Shown here: positions 42,301-52,000 of the stretch, piece by piece | How the letters are laid out: every line of letters begins with the position of its first letter | How positions within the stretch are numbered: position 1 is the stretch's first letter | Assembly (NCBI GenBank): GCA_033063855.1 | Contig: CP093829.1 | Span: forward strand, 13,237,537-13,301,536 | Reading direction: 5' to 3' | From: Smittia aterrima | Taxonomy: Eukaryota > Arthropoda > Insecta > Diptera > Chironomidae | DNA length: 64,000 bases | Made by a program: the position numbers and the translations under genes | The notes under the pieces: model-generated | Database searches by the model: none | What the model was told of the DNA's origin: nothing | What the model saw: the letters and a program-made list of their open reading frames with translations, nothing else

Positions 42301-42996
42301 CATTTATTCACGACGCAAATGAAATTAAATATGAAGCTACTAGGTTAGATTGAGGATTACCTTCTTGACAATAAAGTTACCTTGACGTCCATGATTCTAG
42401 GAACTGTAACTTCAGCATTGTCGGTGAAATATTTGCTGAACAACCATACGGCATTGCTGTTCAGCAAGGATCACATTTGCAGGTACTTTCTTTGTCTCTA
42501 AATTTACATTCTCCGAAATTTGTAATTCAAAATTGAAATTCCATTCGCGAATCGCAAGGATGAAGTCTCGCGAGTGATTCTCGAATTGCAAAAGGATCGT
42601 TTTTTCGAAGATTTGACAGCAAAATATTGGGACGAGTCTTTCAAACAGTGCAAAAAGAGCGATGATTCTGAAGGAATCACTCTACAAAGCCTTGGAGGCG
42701 TTTTCATAGCAACTCTTGCTGGCTTGGGTGAGTGTAAAGTGCTTTGTTGACTTTCATTTTTCAATTTAACCCTTAACTTACTCTTATTCTCCTCAGTCGT
42801 CGCTATGCTCGTTCTTGCGTGTGAAGTGTTCTATTACCAACGAAAGTCTAAGAAAGTTACAGATATGTCATCAGATATTTTAAAGTATTCAACACCAATT
42901 ACCAAGAACACTGTTTTACTCGGAGCTACTGGCGAATTTATTCCAGTCAACAAGAAACCGCGACTTTCATTTATCTCCGTATATCAACGGGAATAA
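39305..42996 (+). CDS. Ir25a: Ionotropic receptor 25a (IR co-receptor)
   Basis: Ten exons join in frame: 39,305-39,410, 39,575-39,715, 39,794-40,164, 40,219-40,389, 40,745-41,583, 41,651-41,706, 41,813-42,116, 42,176-42,343, 42,401-42,482+42,559-42,727 (two exons), 42,797-42,996, counting to eleven pieces with all GT-AG junctions; the product is 868 residues, the usual Ir25a size. It has a signal peptide (MNLIAIFLLQGVFVTISA), an amino-terminal domain (to about 365), ligand-binding S1 (RFLRIGVTESMPYTFF, then TAEREEQIDFVAPYF), a first membrane span (about 505-525), a pore loop with FTPQGGGEAPKALS, the iGluR-like span ending FTANLAAFLTVERMQ, S2 with the Ir25a-type SGSDTHQYFKNM and IWDYPIKEQFG, and a last span near 795-820. 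Ir25a forms heteromeric cation channels with tuning IRs in sensory cilia for odour, humidity, temperature and taste. The retained ATD and the S2 sequence distinguish it from Ir8a and divergent IRs. It appears intact. Confidence 0.96.
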
Positions 42997-45797
42997 TAAT
43001 CCAATTCGGCACACAAGAGATTTATGCAATAATTGATTGAAACAATTAGATTTAATTCGCTAATCATAAATAATTTAACCATAACGAAAAGTCAATTGAT
43101 TACGTAAGTTGATTGCTACATGATGAATGTCACAGCAAATATATTTTCAACAACTAAACCGAAACCGGAACAACTTCGGATGAAACAACTTCTAATTAAA
43201 GTTCAGGCGGAATACCTCGACGCTTCATTAAGGGAACCACAAAATTGCATCAACGTTCAACATGAATAAACTTGCATTAATTAAAAGCACTAAAGCAGAT
43301 GCAATCTCTCCAAATCAAACATTTACACAAATCCCACTCCTCTCATAAAATTTCTTCGTTATTTATTATAACGATCGACACACAGACAGTTCATAATTAA
43401 TGTAATGAGATCAGTGAGAATGCAAAAGTTTTTAGTTTGTAAACTCTTCCGCTTCGTTGAAAAGCTTTCATTCTAGAGGTCGCAATGGACAAAGAGATTT
43501 TAACTTTCAAAATTTCATCGTTTACGGAAGTTTCGACATTGGAAGAGCTTTTGAATGAGTTCAGAAGTGCAGGAAGGAAGAGAAATATTTGATTAAGGGA
43601 ACGTTCGCAAGTTATTTATCTAAACGTAAGTTTGAATGAAGCAAACAACACCGAAGTGATAAAGAAACCCTTCTCTAACGAATGCAACTTGCAACAATTA
43701 GAATGCAATTGAATTAAAATTTCAGATAAAAGTCTTTTCAACATTAAATTGATATAAATTCTCTATGTGCATTGCAATTGATTTGTGTTTATTTTACAAA
43801 CAGATATTGATGTGTAGAAAGTCATTTTAAAAATAGTGTCAAGCTTTTATTCGTATGTCTGATTCGACGTTCTTGATTTCCGCTTTTCACAAGACATCGC
43901 TGTGCTTGAGTTTTTTTTCCCTCTTAGTCCTTACATGTCAAATGGATAAATTCGTAGACTTTTGTCCTCAAAATTTTCTGATTATAAAAATTGAGATCAT
44001 TTCAAATATTTTATTCCTTGGAATTTGTTCCTAATCTTAATAAAGATAATCTAGTTCTCCCTAAAATAAAGACAGTAATACTAGTTTATATTAAGGAGAA
44101 CTACAGTAGATTCACATTGAGAAGAGATACGCTCTGCAATTCAATTCAATTGCAGATGGAAACTATTTGCTTTCCTTTGGCACATTTTTGATTCAATTAA
44201 ACTTCTTGCTTTGAAATTTGAAGTTTTTCAGTGAACCGAGAAATTTTAAATGGAAAACGAATTCTTTTCTACCGAGTTTGGTATAAGCTTTCCTGAAAAT
44301 TCAACAAAAAGTCTTTGAAATCAAACACAAATCATTTCCGTTTGATCTTTAGCCAACCTGAAACTCCGAGCAAAACGACGATTTACTTGTATAAAATGCA
44401 CTTTAAATTCAACAACGAGGAAAATTTCAGGCTCTCATATATGTTACATAAAAGCGCATTCATCTCCACAGAATGTTTATCCTCAAAAATTCATGGAAAG
44501 CGTGGAGTTTTCAAACAACAAGCTTCGTTGTTAGTAATTTCGAGAATGTCTCGAAAGAGAATCTGGCTTCAACAATCCCTTTCATAATTCTGTCGCGAGT
44601 TATCAGCAAAACGCTGTCAGACTCAATCCTAGAGGAATGAGCCGACATCAAATCTCATGAATTTCCTCTTGTCGGCCTAAGGGAGATCGCTATTCAAAAA
44701 AGGGTGATATCGGTGCGTTTACTTATTTTACAACGACCTGTCATTGTTGTCTTTAAAGAAGGCAGACATGGAAGTGAAATAAATTAAAAAGCGAGAAAGC
44801 ATTGTAATGTTTGTAATGATTTGTTCAAAAAAAGATGAAGCGAAGGTTTTTCTTTTCCTTGGAGACTTTGTTTCCAGGAAACTGTGGAGGTCTCAGAGGC
44901 TTCAACATCACTGCTGATTGTTTCCTGTGCGAAGGCTGCGAATAAGAAAATCAACGAGATTATTTTGTGGCATTGAGGGGAATCAAAAGAAAACTTCGTT
45001 CATTTGAAACAGAAAAGACCATTTTTATTTATCTAAAGGAAAAATATTAATGTTAAACATAAATTTATGTTGTGCTTCTTCAATTCTTTCTATTTTCTTG
45101 TTTGACACATAAAGCCAATTTCATTTGAGAGATTTGAATAAAGCGATGCAAATAGAACTTTAGCATTTCAATATTCGATCGTGGCACAATCGTGTGTACG
45201 AGCAGAAAGATAAACATGGCGGAAAAAGGGAAAAGCGAGTTCTTCGGTCGTCATAAATTATTCCGTCTGATTTCTTAAAATGTTTATTGCAGGGATGTGT
45301 TCGAGATTTCTAACTCGTTTCAAATGGGGATTCGATATTTTTTTCTCCTTAGTGTTTCCCATCAACCTCGCTATCTGCGGGGCAATTAAAAATATGTTTT
45401 CGTAACCATCGAATGCTGACGAGAAAAATGAGAGGGATTATTCATTAATCACGTAGTCAAACCTTCATAGCAAAATCAGTCAACATCCATACTCCATGAA
45501 AATTCTTATCAAAAAGAACTTTTTTAGGTTTTAAATTTAAAAGCCTTCCCATAGTTTGATAAGTGATTTACGAGTAACCCCCAAAGGAAAGTACATTAAT
45601 TTCAGACAATATGGTCAGCTAAGATATCAGGGTTTCCTGCTTTCCCTGTAATTAATTATTTTTCTTCATTACACTAAGACTCAAATTTCACGACGATGAC
45701 CGTGTGATCCCAAAATTATTTTCTTTCGTGGTTTAAAATTATTAAGCTTTGGTATGTTTGAGCGCATCGAATTTACCAACGTGAGAATGAAAGTCAT
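42997..45797. other. Intergenic DNA between Ir25a and MRGBP
   Basis: The two genes are convergent. I see the probable Ir25a poly(A) signal and otherwise only AT-rich sequence with short ORFs. The MRGBP 3' UTR must occupy the right-hand edge. Confidence 0.55.
43265..43270 (+). terminator. Candidate Ir25a poly(A) signal
   Basis: First AATAAA after the Ir25a stop, about 270 bp downstream. Confidence 0.5.
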
Positions 45798-46476
45798 TTA
45801 GATTCTTCGACGTTTGGTTGTAGGCGGCGGTGTGCTTGCTGGCGACTCACCAGATTCAGCGCTCAAACTACCTCTCGTTCTTTTTGGTTGAACTCGACTT
45901 TCGCTTTCCGACTTTTGTTGTTTTCTCTGCTGAGTGTCAAGGGATGAAAGTGTTGCTTTTACAACGATCGGCTTTGGAGTTGCTCTTCGCGAATCGGAGT
46001 CTTTTGAAGATCCTTCGCCATCCTCTGATTCTGATCGTTTAATTTTATTCTGAAGTTCGGGTGGCAAATTAAAATTTGATTCTTCATTTGGGAATGGCAA
46101 TGGTTCAAGATCATCAAGTGCTTTTAAATTGTACATCGTCTTAAGGTGTTTCCAAATTTGATCACTGCTGATTTTGCGGTTTAGTGTTTTGCTCAATCGT
46201 TCGACAATGCAAACCATGAAAAAATGCTGGAAATGATTTAAATCAACAATAAGGTTGTGAAAACATTTGCTGATAACTTACTTTGTTGATCCCAACCGGT
46301 CTAAGACCATGTAGCGCTAAAAATAGCTATAAACAAAGAAATCTTAGTTAAAGCTTGAAATTAGATACCATAAACAAAGCAGAAAATTGTTTCAGACGCC
46401 GCTATAAACTTCTCAGCAAGCTCATTCTTACCTGTATTTCTTCCTCTGCCGTCCACTCATCCTCTGTGGAAAGCAT
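45798..46476 (-). CDS. MrgBP: MRG-binding protein (MRGBP/Eaf7), NuA4/TIP60 subunit
   Basis: Three coding exons on the minus strand: 46,476-46,432, 46,326-46,282 and 46,226-45,798, all phase 0 with GTAAG donors. The product is 172 residues. Residues 1-90 match the Eaf7/MRGBP core: DEWTAEEEIQLF, HGLRPVGINKHFFMVCI, IWKHLKTMYNLKAL and the LPFPN..NFNLP motif. The C-terminal half is low complexity, acidic then basic, and ends PTTKRRRI, like the KRRRT end of the human protein. MRGBP binds MRG15 in the Tip60/NuA4 histone acetyltransferase complex and promotes H4/H2A acetylation in the nucleus. The start was chosen because it opens the conserved DEWT..E segment. Introns of 105 and 55 bp are typical for this genome. 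Confidence 0.93.
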
Positions 46477-46650
46477 TGTCACCTAATTTAATCAAATTTT
46501 GCTTTAAAACTTGATCTAAAATTAAATTTGTTTTTGTTTGAATTTAAAAAAGTCTGCTTTGTCGACTGATAAAATATTTCGCATCTTCAATGTTTCGCAT
46601 CTTCAGTCTGCTTACCGACAATATATTTGCCACCAGATGGGGGTGGAAAG

Positions 46651-46701
46651 TTAAAATCTAAGTTAAAACCCCCAAGTTTAAAATCTAAGTTAAAACCCCC
46701 A
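46651..46701. repeat. Short direct repeat (two copies of about 25 bp)
   Basis: TTAAAATCTAAGTTAAAACC followed by CCCA occurs twice in tandem, upstream of the MRGBP start on the minus strand. A GAAGATGCGAAA (minus-strand sense) doublet lies beside it at about 46,577-46,605. These may be recent slippage products in the MRGBP 5' region. Confidence 0.75.
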
Positions 46702-46856
46702 TTGGACAAGAAATGCATAACAATTTGGCGCCGAACGAAGAAACAAAAAACGAACTCCTCACTTAGCCTTAAAAATGCAAGAGCCTCCATATTGTTTAAA
46801 CAGTATTTGAATATACTTAAAACTCTAATGTTATTCTGAACCTTCTTCTCTATTTA

Positions 46857-47629
46857 GCTATCGGATATCGTTGTCGCAGAGTGGGATAATTTTCGAGGAA
46901 TAACCAAAACGATGGCTTTTACAGTCATATGCAATGTATTGAATCATCCAGAAACAAGAATTGATTACGGTAATAATAATAAAAACTGACTTGATACGAA
47001 TTTTCTTCCTAATATTTTCTTTATTTTCAGGTTGTTGGCTCCACGGAAATGAAAATAAATATGTTTGCACAAAGCTCAGATGTAATTTTGATGAAGATGC
47101 GCCGCTCTACCTCCATCTCCATTGAGTTGTAGCTCTTCAAGTTTGGCCCAGATGTGTTTGCCGAGACGTTCGGAGCTGCAAGATTCGCTGAAAGCTTACA
47201 TCTGTGCAACCAAAAAAACTGTTTCTCTCCGGGTTGCATCGTGATTGAATCTGCAGGAGCAAACCGTCAGCGAGTGGCTTGTCAAATGAGTTGCCGAGAT
47301 CTACCATCCAAGACATGCCACCCGCAGAACGTTTGCCTCCCAAAGTGCCATTCACATCACCAACTCGGAGAGATAATTCCGAGTTTTGAAGAATTGAAGC
47401 AAAAAAAGTTTCCACTTCTCCTCGAGCATGAACGGTGGCTGAGCAAGCTTATGAAGAAATGGCAGAGAAAGAAACTTTAATTCATCATGAACCACCAATT
47501 GTTAAGAAACCACGTGCAACATATGATACTCGAACTCGCTGCGCAGTTTTTGATACGGAGATACGTGAAACTTTCCCTCAAACAAAGAAACGTCGCCGCA
47601 CCAATGCTGAGATTAACGCACTAAAATAA
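46857..47629 (+). pseudogene. Frame-broken protein-coding remnant, zinc-binding-like, unrecognised
   Basis: Coding-looking segments occur in different frames. Behind an acceptor-like TTTAG at 46,856, a frame (LSDIVVAEWDNF, with an in-frame ATG at 46,912) runs to a GT-AG intron (46,970-47,030) and continues as CWLHGNENKYVCTKLRCNF, a C-x4-C with H-L-H spacing resembling a C2H2 finger, then hits TGA. A second frame (about 47,154-47,480) is rich in C and H and ends near LLEHERWLSKLM. A third (47,435-47,629) reads EEMAEKETLIHHEPPIVKK and ends KKRRRTNAEINALK. The last two join naturally if one frameshift near 47,440 is assumed. I do not recognise the family. It may be a decayed gene, a gene with tiny introns that I resolved wrongly, or an assembly error. 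Confidence 0.4.
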
Positions 47630-47842
47630 CTTTTCCGTTCGATACTCACCCAATTATACGCAATTATTATTTTCAAAGAATCACGCAACTCTTCAGAAAT
47701 TTGAATTCAGTGTCGGCCCAAAAGTATTGAAGTGACCAACAATATGCTTCGCCGCAATAAAAACTTAAAAAAACTAACAGTTTCTTGTGATTTCCTATCA
47801 ACATTCTTCAGCGAGAACATCTCAGCAAATATTTAGTTTAAG

Positions 47843-48345
47843 TTGACCTCACTCGATGCTCAAGTGATTTACAAATTTACGGACAAAGAATTTCGCTCGT
47901 CTTTCACAGTCATCAAAACCGAAGATCTGAATCTTCTCTCGCCATCGCTTTACATTCCGACCAAATCGGAAATCGTTCGTCATTTTTATTGCTGTTGTTT
48001 CAAGTCGAATGTCATAATGAACTGGAAATAATCACTGATGAACATTTGCAGAATGAAAAGAGTGATGTTGAGGAAAAATTTGATCAAAACGACGAACCAT
48101 CATCACGTCACTGTTGAGACATCAGAAGATGACGAAAGGCTCATTTTGCAAAAGAACAACAGAAGAAGCATCAATGTCCTCAATGCGATAAATATTTCAT
48201 GTTTCCATCGAAAGGTATGAACATTTACTAAAATTCTCAATTCAAATCTAAAATTATTTTATTTTTAGCCACTCACCATTACGATAACGCTCGGACACAC
48301 TCAGGGCAAACGTGTAAGAAACCAAGAATATCCTTGGTTAACTAA
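47843..48345 (+). pseudogene. C2H2 zinc-finger gene fragment with in-frame stops
   Basis: From 47,999 a frame reads FQVECHNELEIITDEHLQ, then an acidic linker, then two in-frame TGA stops (after SSRHC and after DIRR). It goes on as EQQKKHQCPQCDKYFMF to an intron with normal borders (48,215-48,268), and ends ARTHSGQTCKKPRIS at TAA 48,343. CPQC and the ARTHSGQ end are C2H2-finger signatures, but the His spacing is irregular. The acidic stretch in the neighbouring frame (TVETSEDDERLI) suggests frameshifts rather than true stops. It is most like a decayed ZAD/C2H2 paralogue, and may belong with the remnant just upstream. It is not likely to give a functional protein. Confidence 0.5.
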
Positions 48346-48360
48346 GTTATCGTAATAATT

Positions 48361-48400
48361 CCTTACGATGATCGTAATTTTCCTTACGATGATCGTAAGG
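48361..48400. repeat. Two perfect palindromes in tandem
   Basis: TTACGATGATCGTAA (15 bp, perfect about a central G) occurs at 48,363-48,377 and 48,384-48,398, 21 bp apart. The second copy extends to a 19-bp perfect palindrome, CCTTACGATGATCGTAAGG (48,382-48,400). Related half-sites (TTATCGTAA and TTACGATG) flank them. The spacing of two helical turns would suit a dimeric DNA-binding protein, but this could also be a decayed foldback repeat. Confidence 0.7.
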
Positions 48401-49004
48401 ATCAAAATTACGATGTTACTTTCCCCCTGATATTTCTTCACAAAAGATTTATTTTTATTCATCAAACTCTGAGTATTCACATCAAAAGATTTCCTTTTAT
48501 TTTATTTCATAAAGTTTTAAATATTTTTTAATGAATTGAGAGGAGCGTAAACGATAAAGTTGTTTGAGGTGTGCATGAGAAGATTCTTTCAGTGGACTTT
48601 ACTTAATAATCTCCGGTTTTATTTCATTGGTCATTGGTTGCCTTACAATTTCTTGCTTCCACAGTAATTAACTGTTTCATCTGAAGAATGAAGTTCTAGA
48701 CTAGTACCCGCACCAGATGTCGCTATTTTAATTTTATTTTTTGAAATAACGGATTTTTCGAGATAATCAAGTCAGAGACCTTAAATCGTGTGAAACATAA
48801 AATTAAAAGCTGTTAAGAAGTTTTTCATCAAGCTTAAGAGCTTTTTCCTTCTCTTTCACTTAATTGTTTAACTTTGGGAATTCTTTAAGTTTTGTTTCAA
48901 GTGTTTTACTATACGAAAACATAAATCCGAACAGTGTGATAACAAAATGTAAATGCTTTCAAAAATTTTATAAATTGATAATTTATTAAAAACTAGATAA
49001 AGAT
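48401..49004. other. Intergenic DNA 3' of BRCA2
   Basis: AT-rich, no gene seen. It includes the BRCA2 poly(A) signal at its right edge. Confidence 0.6.
48982..48987 (-). terminator. Candidate BRCA2 poly(A) signal
   Basis: AATAAA on the minus strand (TTTATT on plus), 18 bp beyond the BRCA2 stop codon. If used, the 3' UTR would be very short. Confidence 0.45.
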
Positions 49005-52000
49005 TTATTTGAAGACAGGTCTATTGTGAGATTTTGTGGATTTCGCTGAAGATGTGCGAACTTTCTTCAAACTTTTAAACATCCCCAAGTTTTTACTAAG
49101 TTTTTTGGAGATTGGCGTGCTCGAAATTAAGCTGCTGTTGTTCGATGTCGCGGAAACAGAGTGTTGTAATATCGAGTCCTTGGTCGAATATTTTGAAGCA
49201 TCGCTGATTTTTTGATTTTCCTTGTTTAAAGATTCATCCATTAAATCAAACGTTGACAGTTTCTCATTCATTTTGTTCAAAAACTCGGAGATTTCTCCAA
49301 TGTTTTCTTTTATATCACAAAGTCGTTTTTTGTCCTCTTCGCTTTTAGGATTAAATGTAAAATGTGTTGTGTCGTGTACAACAAATCCACATGGCAGGCT
49401 CCTGTTTGATTCCGATGATCGCCACTGAAGATTTCTGACAAACACAATATTTCCTTTAAGCACTATATTGTCGAAGGCAAATGAGCTGAGACTTGACCAG
49501 AAATTAATACAGATGATGTTCATTTCTTCATCCGCACCATAGACCTTCTGGTAACATTTTCCAGGAGGATCGATGTGAAATATGACACAGGCAACATCGA
49601 ATTCGTTATGTGGTGGAGAGACGGATCGTTTGATATCTGTAAGCTTTGTCTCTTTTCGAAAATATCGTGCGAACGTTTCTAAATTTTCGTTCAATTTAAT
49701 CGACCTGATGACACTTGACTTTCCAGTGTTGATTTGAATCTCATTGCCCGATGAAGCAGCAGTTGATTTCATGATTTCAACGGCCGTTCCTTGTGTGATT
49801 GTTGACAAAATTTCTTCAGAGGGTGACCATACATTGATTAATCCAGTTTTTTTTGGAGCTTTGGCATCGACGACACGGAACTTGAGTAAACGAGAGAGGT
49901 TTCTGTCTTTTTCACACAATTTATCCTGAACTGATTGTTTAAACTGCAAACGACGCTCTTCACGAATTTTTGAAACATCGTTCATCATTTCATCGGTGAT
50001 TTCATTGGAGAGACACGTGCCGAAATCGCTTTCCTTTTCGTATTCGAGAAAATCGCAAATTTGTTCAGCTGTTAGCTCAGTCATCTTCAACTTAGCATTC
50101 TTCATTGCTTCAACACGCAACCGTAAACTTGAAATCATTTCCTCTTCGACTTGACGAGCAACTGTTTCGTACAAGGTGAAGTTGAGAATGTCAAGTTTGT
50201 TTTGGATTCTTTTCTGATGAGCTTCAGAACGAGTTTCTAAAACAGAGATTTTTCTATAACTTTCTTGTGTCATTAATTTAATATAGAAGCTCACCTTTCT
50301 TTTCTCCACTTGTGTCAACGTATACGATTGGGTAAACATGAGTAACGAATAATCTAAGCTGACTGATGACACCTCCACGAGCTAATACTGAATCTAATGG
50401 GATCAAAATGGGAGAAGGGTTTTTTGAAAATCCCATTTTCATATCCCAATGAACACGACGAGTTGAATTTCCGTGGATTTTCAATCGAACATTTGCCGGC
50501 AATTCCAATGGATCGAATCCGCTACAGCCAACAAGTTCAGCAAATGATGTGATTAATTTTGTTCCAGTTGTGATCTTTCCCCGATCGATTGCATCAGCGA
50601 GACTGTTGTCGATTTTCGTTCTAATAGCATACCAGCCATCAGTCAAATCGAGCTCATAGCCCGTCCCAGGCGTGTCGACGATGGCAGCAACCTTCAAAAT
50701 CATTCGACGGCAAGAAACTTCATCAAGTTCAACAATTTTTTTAACAGCTGATCGATGATTTCTGTCTTTCTCTCGATCGTATCGATATTTTAGCTGAAGT
50801 AAAACGTTTTCTGGTGTCAACACTTCAAATCTTTCAAATGCTTCAAAAGAATTTTCTAAAGAAGCCAGTTTAAAAACAATCATCTTGAATGCATTCTCAA
50901 TCCATCGCTCAGTTGCTAGTTTGGGATCAACACCAGGCGACGAAAGAAAGCTTGAACTAATCTCGGATATGCCAACTTTTGCTAATTCGTTGATAATTAA
51001 ACGAGCATTATCACCAACCGAGACTCCGTCCGTATTTGTTTTCCAAGTTTTCTCATCGACAAAATTTTCCATTAAAAATTTGAAGTCGATAACGTTGTTC
51101 AACGTGACAAAATGTCGTTGCAGATTTTGCGGTTCAGCGTCGTTCACATATTGTCTCATCGTCTTACGATTCTTTGCAGATTTAATCATGAATATACTTC
51201 CAGCCATTGGAGCTCGATCGCAATCTGATTTTTCTTTGATCGAAGCTATTTGTTCCTCTAGCGCTTGCCTTCTTAAGGCTTTTACACCATTGTCGATTAT
51301 AAACATTTTGCTTGTTTCTTCAAAAGACTCGATTTGTGCCAAATCAAAACTGTCTTCAGAGTCGGCACTGTTGTTGAACTTATTAAGCAATCGACTTTTC
51401 ACTGGTTTATTTCTAGTTGGAGCAACGGCATCTGTAGAAGAGAATAGTTGAACAATCGAAGAAAATTCATTACTAGTTTCCATTCGAGATGCTATTGGAG
51501 TGCTGTGGAGATTAATCCCTTTGCTGAATCGATTCATAAGGAACGGACTTGACGGAGACTCTCCAAAGTTGAGCCGCATTTTTTTGAGAGGTGGTCTTGA
51601 TGATTGAGCTCCTTCTAGTTCCAGTTTTACTGTTCCATCATCTTTCAAGAAGTCCTTTGAAAGTCTTTTGCCATTTGAGTTAGCCGAAACGATTTTTCCG
51701 ACACCTATTGCTCCAGCTGATAAAATCGATGGCGTATCATTAAAGTTAAGACAAATCCTTTTTGATAAAGGCCTGTCCGGTGTATCAAAGATGTTTTCGT
51801 TGACATCTGTTTGAGGTTTCACAGTTTCTTTCATTGATTCCAAAATTTTCCCAATCATTTTAGTTTTTGTATTTCTAGTTAGAGGAGAACCGACTTCAGA
51901 CGTTGATTCGTTTGGCCGTTTCATTATTGGTCTTGGAGTTTGTAGTTTTACAAGCGCTGTTTGAAGCTTTTTCTCATTTTTGAGAATGTCGAACTCCAGT

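Noticed and set aside
39305..42996. Ir8a or an NMDA/kainate-type receptor instead of Ir25a
   Set aside because: The S2 motifs SGSDTHQYFKNM and IWDYPIKEQFG, and the retained ATD, fit Ir25a best.
50264..50294. 31-bp BRCA2 intron using an earlier acceptor (CACAAG)
   Set aside because: Too short for an insect intron. The 58-bp alternative ending CTCTGTTTTAG has a proper tract and also keeps frame.
50885..51451. 188-codon plus-strand ORF
   Set aside because: Antisense shadow of BRCA2.
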